Source: Kordiimonas aestuarii
Lineage (GTDB): Bacteria > Pseudomonadota > Alphaproteobacteria > Sphingomonadales > Kordiimonadaceae
Assembly (NCBI RefSeq): GCF_025574465.1
Contig: NZ_JAOBPP010000021.1
Coordinates: 744,001-808,000, forward strand
Reading direction: 5' to 3'
DNA: 64,000 bases
Shown here: positions 1 through 8,619 of the stretch, in pieces
Numbering within the stretch: position 1 is the first letter of the stretch
Layout: each line of letters begins with the position of its first letter
Position numbers and translations under genes: made by a program
Notes under the pieces: model-generated
The model's input: only the letters and a program-made list of their open reading frames with translations
Told to the model about the DNA's origin: nothing
Database searches by the model: none

Positions 1-2
1 AG

Positions 3-3000
3 GAAAAAGGCAGCCGCTTGCATCACTATTATAAAACCCGCTTCAAGATCGCCTACCGGGAGAATTTTACACCCGCCCAGGCCGCCTATGATGTCGACAA
101 GCTGGAAGATGTCTCCGGGCAGGATGACGTGCGGGTGGATTTCTATCGTCACCGCGAGGACGGGGGCAACCATTATCGCCTCAAGATCTATCATGGCAGC
201 CAGTTGATCGCATTGACCAACTGTATGCCGATCCTTGAGAATATGGGCTTCAAGGTTATTTCCGAACATTCCTATGAGGTGCCGGGCAAAACCACGAGCT
301 ATATCCACGATTTCGCGCTCGACCGGCCCGAGGGCAGCCCGTTTGCGCTTGAGCGTCTGAAACCGCTTGTTGAAGAGCTGTTTGTCAAGGTGTGGCACGG
401 CACGGTCGAGAACGACGGCTTTAACGAAATGGTGCTGACCTCTGCGATGGACTGGCGCGAGATTCAGCTTCTGCGGGCCTACGGCAAATATATGCGTCAG
501 CTGGGCATGGGCTATACGCCGGAATATATCGCCGACGCCATGGTTGAGAATACGCAGATCTCGGCGCAGTTGGTGGCGCTTTTCAAGGTACAGTTCGACC
601 CGGCATATGAGGCCACGAACCGCGACAACATGGCGCAAAATATCGTCACCGATATCCGCAGCCTGCTGGACAGTGTCACAAGCCTTGACCATGACCGTAT
701 CATGCGGGCCTACCGCAATATTATCAGCGCAACACTGCGTACCAATTTCTACCAGCCCGGTGTGCTGGATGGGGTGGACGAACGCGCGCTTGCGTTCAAG
801 ATCCGGTCCCGCGAGGTCAACGAGATGCCGCTGCCCAAGCCCTTTGCCGAGATCTGGGTCTACAGCCCGCGGGTCGAAGGTGTGCACCTGCGCGGTGGGC
901 CGGTGGCGCGCGGCGGCCTCAGGTGGTCTGACCGCCGGGAGGATTTCCGCACCGAAGTGCTGGGCCTTGTGAAAGCCCAGCAGGTGAAAAATGCTGTGAT
1001 CGTGCCGCAGGGCGCGAAAGGCGGCTTTTTCCCCAAACAACTGCCGGGCATGGGCGACCGTGAGGCCTATATGGCCGAAGGTGTCGCCGCTTACCGCAGC
1101 TTTATCTCGAGCCTCTTGTCGATCACGGACAACCTTGTGGGCGCCAAAGTGAAGCCTCCCAAGAATGTGGTGCGCCGCGACGGCGATGATCCATACCTTG
1201 TGGTTGCCGCCGACAAGGGTACGGCGACCTTCTCGGATATTGCGAACGGCATTTCGGTCGATAACAACTTCTGGCTGGGTGATGCCTTTGCCAGCGGTGG
1301 GTCAAATGGCTATGACCACAAAAAAATGGGCATCACCGCCAAGGGTGGCTGGGTGTCCGTACAACGCCACTTCCGCGAAATGGGTATCAATGTACAGAAG
1401 GACGAGTTCACGGTCATTGGTGTGGGCGACATGTCGGGCGATGTGTTCGGCAATGGCATGTTGCTGTCGAAAACCATCCGGCTGAAAGCTGCCTTCAACC
1501 ACCTGCATATCTTTGTTGACCCCAACCCGGGAGACACCAAAGCCGCTTGGAAAGAACGCAAACGCCTGTTCGACATGCCGCGATCGACGTGGGATGACTA
1601 TAACAAGAAGCTTATTTCCAAGGGGGGTGGCATCTTTGCCCGCGCCGCGAAATCCATTTCGCTGACACCGGAGATCAAGGAATGGCTGAAGGTTGAAGCG
1701 GACGCGATGACGCCGACAGACCTGATACACCACATCATGAAAGCAGAAGCCGACCTGTTGTGGTTTGGCGGTATCGGCACCTATGTGCGCGCCACAAGCG
1801 AGAATAACGCACAGGTCGGCGACCGCGCCAACGACGGCCTTCGGGTCACCGCGCCTGAGCTGCATGTGAAGGTCCTTGGCGAGGGTGGTAACCTTGGCAT
1901 GACGCAGAAAGCACGTATTGAGTTTGCCCGCCGTGGCGGCCGGCTGAACACGGACTTTATCGACAATTCCGCCGGTGTGGATTGCTCGGACAAGGAAGTG
2001 AACATCAAGATCCTGCTTGCCGGGGCTATCGCCAACCAGAACCTGAAGGCAGAGGACCGTGACAAACTGCTCGAATCAATGACAGATGAAGTGTCTGATA
2101 TCGTGCTTTCGGACAATTATCTGCAAACCCAGGCGATCTCGCTGGCGGCGGAGAACGCCATCCGGTCGCGGGAATATCACCTTGGCCTGATGCGCACGCT
2201 TGAGCGTGACGGCGGCCTTAACCGCGAAATCGAAAACCTGCCATCTGATGAAGGGTTTGCTGAACTGGCGGCCAACGATCAGGGCCTGACGCGGCCGGAG
2301 ATCGCCACCCTGATGGCTTACGCCAAGATGTCGCTGCTTGATATTCTGGTGAAAAGTAAACTGATCGAAGACCCTGTCCTGAGGCCTGAGCTTGAATGGG
2401 GATTCCCGACCAAGCTTCGCGACAAGTTCGAAAAAGAACTATCGAACCACCGCCTGAAGCGTGAGATCATTGCCACCGTTCTGGCGAACGAGGTTGTGAA
2501 CTGGGCTGGCCTGACCTTTGTATATGAAGTGAAGGAAGAAACCGGCCTGGGTGTCGAGGATATCGTGGCGGCGTTTGTAGTCGTGCGGCAGGTGTACGGC
2601 TTGCAGGATCAATGGGAAGCCATCAACGAGCTGGACTATAAAGTGTCAGCCAAGGTGCAGTATGACATGCACCAGTCTGTCTCTGATTCGATGAAACAAC
2701 AGGTGATGTGGGTTCTAAGGAACCTGCAACGACCATTTGATGTCAGTAAGCTTGTTGAGCGGTTCGAAGGGCCGGTTGAAAAGCTCTTTGGCATCAAGCA
2801 GGAAATCCTCTCGGAGCCGGCGCAGGATGCTTTTGTGGGTCGCCGCGATGCGCTCAAGAAAGAGGGTGTCGGCCATGACCTTGCGACCTTTGTGTCGGCC
2901 TTTGAGGTGCTGACATCCGGCCCCGATATCATCGAGGTGGCTGAGAAAGCTGAAAAACGCGTGGATTATGTTGCGGCGGTGCACTTCGCGCTTGGTGACC

Positions 3001-3302
3001 GGCTTGGGTTTGACTGGCTGCGCCAGCGTGCCGACCGAATCCAGCCTGAAAACCACTGGGACGTGCTTTCCGTCCGCTCGGAGCTTGAGGACCTTGCCGA
3101 TCAGCAGCGCGCGTTGGTGGAACGTGTCTGCCTTGAAGCGGGAGAGAAGTCGGCCAAACAGGCGACAAAAGACTGGGCGGCCAGCCAGGCAACGCAGATC
3201 ATCCGCGCTGAGCGGTTGATTGAGGACCTGGCGTCATCCGGCGGCCTGACGGTGGCGAAACTAAGTTTCGCAACCCGCCACTTGCGCTCGATCCTGCGCT
3301 AG
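3..3302 (+). CDS. gdhB: NAD-specific glutamate dehydrogenase, large (180-kDa) type, 5' truncated by window
   Basis: This enzyme oxidises glutamate to 2-oxoglutarate and ammonia with NAD in the cytoplasm, feeding amino-acid carbon into the TCA cycle. The frame is open from base 3, so the true start lies upstream and only about 1100 of the usual ~1600 residues are visible. The catalytic-domain stretch VIVPQGAKGGFFPKQLPG (near visible residue 330) and the Rossmann motif GVGDMSGDVFGNGML (near residue 470) are intact. The long helical C-terminal part typical of this class is present and ends with a normal TAG. It faces the pirin gene across a convergent gap holding two hairpins. The family call is firm; the symbol is borrowed from Pseudomonas-type nomenclature. 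Confidence 0.95.
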   Translation, partial: EKGSRLHHYYKTRFKIAYRENFTPAQAAYDVDKLEDVSGQDDVRVDFYRHREDGGNHYRLKIYHGSQLIALTNCMPILENMGFKVISEHSYEVPGKTTSYIHDFALDRPEGSPFALERLKPLVEELFVKVWHGTVENDGFNEMVLTSAMDWREIQLLRAYGKYMRQLGMGYTPEYIADAMVENTQISAQLVALFKVQFDPAYEATNRDNMAQNIVTDIRSLLDSVTSLDHDRIMRAYRNIISATLRTNFYQPGVLDGVDERALAFKIRSREVNEMPLPKPFAEIWVYSPRVEGVHLRGGPVARGGLRWSDRREDFRTEVLGLVKAQQVKNAVIVPQGAKGGFFPKQLPGMGDREAYMAEGVAAYRSFISSLLSITDNLVGAKVKPPKNVVRRDGDDPYLVVAADKGTATFSDIANGISVDNNFWLGDAFASGGSNGYDHKKMGITAKGGWVSVQRHFREMGINVQKDEFTVIGVGDMSGDVFGNGMLLSKTIRLKAAFNHLHIFVDPNPGDTKAAWKERKRLFDMPRSTWDDYNKKLISKGGGIFARAAKSISLTPEIKEWLKVEADAMTPTDLIHHIMKAEADLLWFGGIGTYVRATSENNAQVGDRANDGLRVTAPELHVKVLGEGGNLGMTQKARIEFARRGGRLNTDFIDNSAGVDCSDKEVNIKILLAGAIANQNLKAEDRDKLLESMTDEVSDIVLSDNYLQTQAISLAAENAIRSREYHLGLMRTLERDGGLNREIENLPSDEGFAELAANDQGLTRPEIATLMAYAKMSLLDILVKSKLIEDPVLRPELEWGFPTKLRDKFEKELSNHRLKREIIATVLANEVVNWAGLTFVYEVKEETGLGVEDIVAAFVVVRQVYGLQDQWEAINELDYKVSAKVQYDMHQSVSDSMKQQVMWVLRNLQRPFDVSKLVERFEGPVEKLFGIKQEILSEPAQDAFVGRRDALKKEGVGHDLATFVSAFEVLTSGPDIIEVAEKAEKRVDYVAAVHFALGDRLGFDWLRQRADRIQPENHWDVLSVRSELEDLADQQRALVERVCLEAGEKSAKQATKDWAASQATQIIRAERLIEDLASSGGLTVAKLSFATRHLRSILR

Positions 3303-3324
3303 ATAAACGTGGCGATAAACCGGT

Positions 3325-3357
3325 AAACGGGGCGGCACCATCATGTGTCGCCCCGTT
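3325..3357 (+). terminator. Hairpin after the glutamate dehydrogenase gene
   Basis: AACGGGGCG and CGCCCCGTT form a 9-bp GC-rich stem with a 15-base loop, 22 bases after the stop codon. No U tract follows, so this may be a 3' stabilising hairpin or a weak terminator rather than a classical intrinsic one. Confidence 0.45.
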
Positions 3358-3367
3358 CAGGTTTGGT

Positions 3368-3424
3368 CCCGGACTGTCGCGTGGGGTTCAGGGGGAGGAG
3401 AGAAGCCCCACGCGACAGTCCGGG
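3368..3424. repeat. Perfect 19-bp inverted repeat with purine-rich loop
   Basis: The left arm (3368-3386, CCCGGACTGTCGCGTGGGG) and right arm (3406-3424) are exact reverse complements, separated by a 19-base loop rich in G and A. It sits between two convergent genes. Neither side has a T tract, so it is not an ordinary terminator. It could be a REP-like dispersed palindrome or a small non-autonomous element; no second copy was noticed in the window. Confidence 0.9.
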
Positions 3425-3462
3425 GCAGGGAAAACAACATCGTTGTCGGAGGCACATCCCTG

Positions 3463-4296
3463 TTACGTTGCCGACAAGAAACGTCCTTTGTTCCAGTCGT
3501 CGATTGTTGCGATAATTTCTTCCCGCGTGTTCATCACAAATGGCCCGTACCGCGCGACCGGCTCATTGTTTGGGGCGCCCGCGATCATCAGGAAGCGCGC
3601 GCCTTGTTTGCCGCGAACCACCACATGGTCACCATCTGACAGGATCGCAAGGGTGCGGGTCGGCACCGCATCGCCAGCGACAACCAGTCCGCCACGGATG
3701 CCGTACAGAAATGCTGTATGGCCGTCGTCCACTGGCAGGGTGACATCCCCGTCATCGGTGAGTGTGACATCCGCGAAGAACGGCCGCGCGGCAATATCTT
3801 TCACCGCTCCTTCCTGGCCAAGCAGGGAGCCGGCAACAAGCTGTGCTTTGAAACCATCGCCCACGACGGTGGGAATTTCGGCCTTCGAGACATCCTGATA
3901 ACGCGGCGCGATCATTTTTTTGGCGGCGGGCAGGTTCACCCACAGCTGGAAACCATGTACGTCCTCATCTGATGCAACCGGCATTTCCGAATGGATGATG
4001 CCGCGCCCGGCGGTCATCCACTGGGCGTCACCGGGGCCGATAACCCCGCTGTTGCCAACCCGATCGCCATGTTCCATGCGGCCCGAGAGCATATAGGTCA
4101 CGGTTTCGAAACCCCGGTGTGGGTGTTCGGGGAAGCCAGCACCTCTGGCGTCCCTGGGCAGGACCATCTCATCCAGCAGCAGGAAAGGGTCCAGCACGGA
4201 AAGGTCGGGCCTGCCGATACTGCGGTGTACCGTGACACCCTGCCCCTCCGGGGTGGCGACCGCTTGATAGAGCTGGGCTATTTTGCGTGCTGACAT
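3463..4296 (-). CDS. Pirin family protein (bicupin)
   Basis: A 277-residue cytoplasmic pirin. The N-terminal cupin shows the metal-binding stretch HPHRGFETVTY and the ligands in GRGIIHSEM. Bacterial pirins bind Fe or another metal, and some have quercetinase-like dioxygenase activity; the substrate here cannot be told. I chose the ATG at 4296 because AAGGAGG lies just upstream (4302-4308); an upstream in-frame ATG would lie inside the neighbouring gene. It follows the glutathionyl-hydroquinone reductase gene after only 10 bases, so the two are probably co-transcribed. Pirin beside a quinone reductase suggests a detoxification or redox-stress unit, which is inference. Confidence 0.9.
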   Translation of the reverse strand: MSARKIAQLYQAVATPEGQGVTVHRSIGRPDLSVLDPFLLLDEMVLPRDARGAGFPEHPHRGFETVTYMLSGRMEHGDRVGNSGVIGPGDAQWMTAGRGIIHSEMPVASDEDVHGFQLWVNLPAAKKMIAPRYQDVSKAEIPTVVGDGFKAQLVAGSLLGQEGAVKDIAARPFFADVTLTDDGDVTLPVDDGHTAFLYGIRGGLVVAGDAVPTRTLAILSDGDHVVVRGKQGARFLMIAGAPNNEPVARYGPFVMNTREEIIATIDDWNKGRFLSAT

Positions 4297-4306
4297 GATG
4301 GCCTCC

Positions 4307-5278
4307 TTAAAGCCAGTCCCGCCCATGCGGGGCATCGAGGTCTTGTTCCGGCCCCACGGGGATGATGCCCGTCGGGTTAATGTTTTTGTGGCTGGCGTAA
4401 TAGTGCGTTTTGATGTGGGTCATGTTGACGGTCTCCCGCACACCCGGCATCTGGAATAGTTCACGCAGGTATGCGCCAAGTTCCGCATAGTCCGCGATGC
4501 GGCGGACATTGCATTTGAAGTGTCCAAAATAAACCGGGTCAAACCGGACAAGCGTGGTGAAAAGGCGGATATCCGCCTCTGTCAGGACATCGCCCATCAG
4601 GTATCGGTTGTCCGCCAGCCGTTCTTCCAGCCAGTCCAGCGTTTCAAAAAATGGTGTAACCGCATCTTCATAAGCCGCCTGCGTGGTGGCAAACCCGGCC
4701 TTGTACACACCATTGTTGACGGTGTTGTAAACGCGGTCATTCACGTCATCGATTGTCGCCTGCATAGCCTTGGGATAATAATTGCCAGCTTTGGCGCCAA
4801 CGACATCAAACGCACTATTCAGCATGCGGATGATTTCAGCACTTTCGTTTGAGACAATGGTTTCCGTCTTTTTGTCCCACAGCACCGGTACGGTCACCCG
4901 GCCCGAATAATCCGCCTTGGCGCGTGTGTAGATCTCATGCAGATAGTCGGCTTGATAAAGCGAGTCGCCTGTGCTGCCGTCTTGCTTGTCGAACGTCCAG
5001 CCATGATCAAGCATTTTCATGCCGACCACCGACACGTCTATCAGTTCTTCAAGTCCCTTGAGCTTGCGCATGATAAGCGCCCGATGCGCCCAGGGGCAGG
5101 CAAGCGATACATAGAGGTGATAACGACCAGCCTCGGCCTTGAAGCCGCCCTTGCCGGAAGGCCCGGCCTCGCCGTCTGTCGTGACCCAGTTGCGGAAAAC
5201 ACTATCCTGCCGCTTGAAGCGGCCGTCATCGGTGTCATACCACTTGTCTTCCCATTTGCCGTCAACGAGCAAACCCAT
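4307..5278 (-). CDS. yqjG: Glutathionyl-hydroquinone reductase (Xi-class GST, YqjG/ECM4 family)
   Basis: A 323-residue enzyme of the family that removes glutathione from S-glutathionyl-hydroquinones. The active-site motif CPWAHRAL (Cys61) is present, whereas ordinary GSTs lack this cysteine. The N-terminal GLLVDGKWEDKWYDT and the C-terminal all-helical GST domain (TEADIRLFTTLVRFDPVY) are typical, and the length matches the family. A good Shine-Dalgarno (AGGAGG, 8 bases upstream) supports the ATG at 5278. It heads a two-gene unit with the pirin gene and is divergent from the solute-binding-like gene. Confidence 0.93.
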   Translation of the reverse strand: MGLLVDGKWEDKWYDTDDGRFKRQDSVFRNWVTTDGEAGPSGKGGFKAEAGRYHLYVSLACPWAHRALIMRKLKGLEELIDVSVVGMKMLDHGWTFDKQDGSTGDSLYQADYLHEIYTRAKADYSGRVTVPVLWDKKTETIVSNESAEIIRMLNSAFDVVGAKAGNYYPKAMQATIDDVNDRVYNTVNNGVYKAGFATTQAAYEDAVTPFFETLDWLEERLADNRYLMGDVLTEADIRLFTTLVRFDPVYFGHFKCNVRRIADYAELGAYLRELFQMPGVRETVNMTHIKTHYYASHKNINPTGIIPVGPEQDLDAPHGRDWL

Positions 5279-5449
5279 GTCTGCCTCCTGTCGTTACCTG
5301 TTACGTGTCTTCCCCGCTTGAAACCAAGATAAGCGACAAGCTTGACGACTTGTAGGCAGGGAAACGCGAAGCCTGTGTTGCATAGTTGCGAACACACTTT
5401 TGATACAAAATCTGTAACCTGTTAAAAAGAAAGAGTTTATACTGGCAGA

Positions 5450-6166
5450 ATGAACGCTCAGTTACGGAATGTGACGTTGCTTTACAGGTTTCTGGCGGGT
5501 TGGGTTTTATTGCTCATACTCCCATTTGGTGTCGTGCGGGGCGGGGATAACCAATGTCTTCATATCGGCCGGCCGGCGGTACTTGTGGATGAAGGCCAGC
5601 TGGAACGCTTCAGGCAACAGGCAGCGCAGGATTACGGCGTCTGCGTTGCCTTTGTTGCGATTCCTTTTCGCCGCAGCGAGCAGATGATGCTTGACGGCAA
5701 GCTGGACGGTGATCTGCTGCGCACCGGCACTTGGGCAGAAATGTACGCGCGCGAGGTCGTGTTGGTGCCGACGCCGTCTTTCAAAAGCGCGGTCGTGGCC
5801 GTCAGCCTGCGCGAGCGTGGCATTACGGTGACCTCCCTGGCTGACCTGAAGACCCATCGCCTAGTGTTTTCCAGCGGTTTTCGCTGGGCGGAGCAAGCGG
5901 TGCTTGATCTTGGTATCGGCGCCGAAGAAGTTTCGTCGCTCGGCCGCTATCTTGAGCTTCTGCGCAGCGGCGGTTCAGACGTGGGGCTGCTGGAGAAGTC
6001 CGTGTTGCCCTTTCTGGGCGATGTATCGGACATGCAGATACAGGAAATAGAAGTCCTCAATTATTATCTGGTGCTTCAGCGTCGTCACGCGCCACTGCTT
6101 GACGCGCTTGATGCAACGCTGGTGAAAACAGGGCCGTTTATCCTCGGAAGCCAGACTTCGCGCTAA
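5450..6166 (+). CDS. Periplasmic solute-binding-like protein (transporter substrate-binding domain)
   Basis: A 238-residue protein with a hydrophobic N-terminal signal segment (about residues 10-30), so it is exported. Segments such as LDGKLDGDLLRTGTWAEMY and LADLKTHRLVFSSGF resemble the two lobes of family-3 (amino-acid-type) solute-binding proteins. It is at the short end for the family. No ABC permease or ATPase gene lies nearby, so it may be a stand-alone sensor-like protein, as often seen in proteobacteria. Its stop codon overlaps that of the convergent LysR gene by 4 bases. The ribosome site is weak. Fold call is moderate, ligand unknown. Confidence 0.65.
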   Translation: MNAQLRNVTLLYRFLAGWVLLLILPFGVVRGGDNQCLHIGRPAVLVDEGQLERFRQQAAQDYGVCVAFVAIPFRRSEQMMLDGKLDGDLLRTGTWAEMYAREVVLVPTPSFKSAVVAVSLRERGITVTSLADLKTHRLVFSSGFRWAEQAVLDLGIGAEEVSSLGRYLELLRSGGSDVGLLEKSVLPFLGDVSDMQIQEIEVLNYYLVLQRRHAPLLDALDATLVKTGPFILGSQTSR

Positions 6167-7068
6167 AGGTTGCAGGCGTGGCAGTCCCGGCCGAACCAGC
6201 TAGCCAGATGGTCGATCAGCGCGCGCACCTTGAGCGGCAGCAGGCGTTTTTCGGGATACAGCGCATAAAGGGTGGTGGGAGGTCTGGGAAAATCTTCCAA
6301 CAGGGGAACAAGCTGGCCGACCTCCAGTGCTTCATGCACATAAAAGCGTGGCAGGTTGGCGATGGCCAGGCCGGCAAGCGCTGCCTCCATCTGCATCTGG
6401 CCGGAGTTGCAGGTCAGCCGGCCCTTCACGCGCACGCCTTCACTGTCCGCGCTAGTGCCAAAGCGCCAGTGCTTGGCCGTCTCCACATTTGAATAGAATA
6501 CAGATTGATGATCGCGCAGGTCTTCCGGCTTCTTCGGTGTGCCATATTTTTCAAGGTAAGCGGGGCTGGCGACAATATGGCTGCGCATATCTGCAAGCTT
6601 GCGGGCGATCAGGCTCGTGTCATCCAGTTCACGAGTGATGCGCAGGCCAAGATCATAGCCGCCGCCGATGATGTCCACGCGCTCGTCCGTCAGGTTCATC
6701 TCGAACTTCAGCTCGGGATGCCGGTGCATGAAATCCATCAGCGGCGCGCCGAGGAAAATGTCAGCAAAACTGCGGGGGGCGGTGATACGCAAGTTGCCGA
6801 CAAGGTTGCCTTCGGTGCACTTGACCATCTGCGCAGCGTCCTCAAGGTCATCAAGAATACGTTGCCCGCGTTCGTAAAACAGCGCGCCTTCGTCGGTTGG
6901 ACTGACCCCTTTTGTGGTGCGGGCCAGCAGGCGCACACCAAGGTCATCTTCAAGCGACTGGATGCGCCGGGAGGCGACGGATTTGGTGATATGCAGCGCC
7001 TTGGCCGCGGCTGTCAGGTTGCCGGTTTCAACCGCGCGGCAGAAGGTGCGGATGGCTTGCAGGTCCAC
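6163..7068 (-). CDS. LysR family transcriptional regulator
   Basis: A 301-residue LTTR. An N-terminal winged helix-turn-helix (TAAAKALHITKSVASRRIQSLEDDLGVRLLAR, residues about 18-50, given in part) is followed by a LysR substrate-binding domain. The start is GTG at 7068 with GGAG about 7 bases upstream; the first residues DLQAIRTFCRAVETGN fit the family exactly. The closest general resemblance is to the CrgA-like LTTRs with DLGLRITRELDDTSLIARKL. No divergent target gene is present next to its 5' end, since the gene behind it is on the same strand, so its target is not clear from context. Confidence 0.92.
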   Translation of the reverse strand: MDLQAIRTFCRAVETGNLTAAAKALHITKSVASRRIQSLEDDLGVRLLARTTKGVSPTDEGALFYERGQRILDDLEDAAQMVKCTEGNLVGNLRITAPRSFADIFLGAPLMDFMHRHPELKFEMNLTDERVDIIGGGYDLGLRITRELDDTSLIARKLADMRSHIVASPAYLEKYGTPKKPEDLRDHQSVFYSNVETAKHWRFGTSADSEGVRVKGRLTCNSGQMQMEAALAGLAIANLPRFYVHEALEVGQLVPLLEDFPRPPTTLYALYPEKRLLPLKVRALIDHLASWFGRDCHACNL

Positions 7069-7138
7069 GGCGTGTCTCCGTCATCATATCTGGAACATGT
7101 TCGGTGCAATTTTGGTTTAGTGTTGCTGTGTGCGCAAC

Positions 7139-7166
7139 AAAAAACTGGCCTCGCGAGGCCGGTTTG
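7139..7166 (-). terminator. Intrinsic terminator of the XRE gene
   Basis: Read on the minus strand: ACCGGCCTCGCGAGGCCAGT with a self-complementary core, followed by a run of six T. It lies about 55 bases after the XRE stop and before the LysR start, separating the two transcripts. Confidence 0.8.
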
Positions 7167-7219
7167 AGCGATATCTGAGCCAGATGTGTGCGGAATATGC
7201 GCGACAATTGTGCGGGTTT

Positions 7220-7903
7220 CTAGTGCCAGCGTCGGCTGATGTAGAAACAGGCCAGCCCGCCGAAGATAAACATGATGCCCATGCTGTAGTGCCAGCTGAT
7301 CGCGGTGGGATGGTCTCCGCGCTGGGTGTCGTAAAGGCTGTATTTTCGGTAGCCGCCCGCCACCTGCTCGATGAAATTATTGCCCTTGTTTTCGCTCAGC
7401 GACTTGAAGTCATAGTCGACCCGGTCGTTGAACTTGCGGTTTTCGCTGTCCGGGCCACCGACGGCCAGAAACTCGAACACCATGGGTGATTCGTCAGCTT
7501 TGATGACCCCTTCCGAGCGGTAGAGGAACCTTATGTGCTGGCTTTCTGGGATGGAGTAGGCAAGCCCAAACGCACCGCCGCCGATCATGATCATAATGAG
7601 CCCGGCAACAAGCCACACCCGCATGAAGCGGTTTTCGGCTTTCTGGCGCGATAGGATGACCGCCCGCACTTCGCCGATCTCGCGCAGCTTGTCGAGCTCC
7701 GCGGCAAAAACCTTCTGGCTCAAGTCGTCGATGTTGATGTCATAGGTTTTGACCAGGCGGCCAAAGATATCTTCCGACGGGTATGACTTCCCTGTCTCAA
7801 GTTTTGAAAGATAGGACTGTTCGATACCGGCCCTCGCTGCGGCCTCGGGCTGGGTCCATCCATTTTTTTCCCGTTTCTGTCGTATATAATCGCCAAACTT
7901 CAT
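7220..7903 (-). CDS. Membrane-anchored XRE-family helix-turn-helix protein
   Basis: A 227-residue protein with an N-terminal Cro/C1-type HTH (residues about 5-60, including GWTQPEAAARAGIEQSYLSK), a linker, a first transmembrane segment (VWLVAGLIMIMIGGGAFGLAY, about residues 95-115, quoted short here), a roughly 85-residue probable extracytoplasmic loop, and a second membrane segment at the C terminus. This layout suggests a DNA-binding protein tethered to the inner membrane that could relay a periplasmic or membrane signal. It has its own terminator and stands alone. The HTH is clear; signal and target are unknown. Confidence 0.8.
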   Translation of the reverse strand: MKFGDYIRQKREKNGWTQPEAAARAGIEQSYLSKLETGKSYPSEDIFGRLVKTYDINIDDLSQKVFAAELDKLREIGEVRAVILSRQKAENRFMRVWLVAGLIMIMIGGGAFGLAYSIPESQHIRFLYRSEGVIKADESPMVFEFLAVGGPDSENRKFNDRVDYDFKSLSENKGNNFIEQVAGGYRKYSLYDTQRGDHPTAISWHYSMGIMFIFGGLACFYISRRWH

Positions 7904-8096
7904 GTTGGTCTCCCGCGGTGCTATTTATGTGCACTAGCTTGTTGATAACACGACACATTCTTTGAAAGGCATGCCGGGAATGCCAGATGAATATAGCGGA
8001 ATATCACGCTTATTGTGGGAATAATGCCCGTGGTGGGGAATGCAAACACTATTTCAGCCGTATCAGGCCCATATGCTTGAGCGACGGAGACACGGC

Positions 8097-8519
8097 ATGA
8101 CGAAAATCCTGCGGACCCTGTTTTGTATGGTGGCCTTTGCTGCGGCGACGCCTTTTGCGCAGGCCGGCGCGCGCCAGATAGACGATGCCACCTTTGAGAT
8201 GTTGATGGAGCGCGCCGAGGAAAACAACGCGCGGCTTGGCCTCACCCCCGCGCAGGAGGAACGGGTCAACCCCATCCTTGAGGCGGGGCGTGATCGCCAG
8301 CTTGCCATTCTTGAGCGATACGGCTTTGGCCGGGGGCAGAAACCCTCCCTGCGGTTGCGGGAAAAACTGAAGCTGGCCAAGGAAATGAAGGCGGTGCGCG
8401 CAGACACCGAATCAGCCCTTGCCACCCACCTGAGCCGCGACCAGATGAAAATCTATAAAGATATTCAGGATGAACGCCGCGCGCGGATGAAAGAGTTTAT
8501 GAAGTCACGCAAGGATTGA
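8097..8519 (+). CDS. Small secreted helical protein, possibly Spy/CpxP-like
   Basis: A 140-residue protein with a clear signal peptide (TKILRTLFCMVAFAAATPFAQA) cleaved near residue 23. The mature part is helical and charged, with LTPAQEERVNPILEAG and LSRDQMKIYKDIQDERR, recalling the LTxxQ motifs of Spy/CpxP-type periplasmic proteins. An earlier in-frame ATG exists, but the start at 8097 begins the signal peptide directly and has a GGAG sequence upstream. Its 3' end is followed by a strong bidirectional terminator shared with infC. A role in envelope stress is only an inference from the motif. Confidence 0.7.
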   Translation: MTKILRTLFCMVAFAAATPFAQAGARQIDDATFEMLMERAEENNARLGLTPAQEERVNPILEAGRDRQLAILERYGFGRGQKPSLRLREKLKLAKEMKAVRADTESALATHLSRDQMKIYKDIQDERRARMKEFMKSRKD

Positions 8520-8563
8520 TCGATCACGTCGATGTGCGCGCCGGTTTAAATTCCGCAGGCCAA

Positions 8564-8595
8564 TAAAAAACCGCCCCGGATGAGGGCGGTTTTTT
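8564..8595. terminator. Bidirectional intrinsic terminator
   Basis: AAAAAACCGCCC and GGGCGGTTTTTT form a stem with a short loop and T tracts on both strands, placed between the convergent secreted-protein gene and infC. It shows that infC is the last gene of its transcript. Confidence 0.9.
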
Positions 8596-8619
8596 GGCTG
8601 TTTCACGTGAAGCGCGGCC

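Noticed and set aside
1302..1865. A 187-residue minus-strand frame inside glutamate dehydrogenase
   Set aside because: Antisense to the conserved NAD-binding domain; no independent support.
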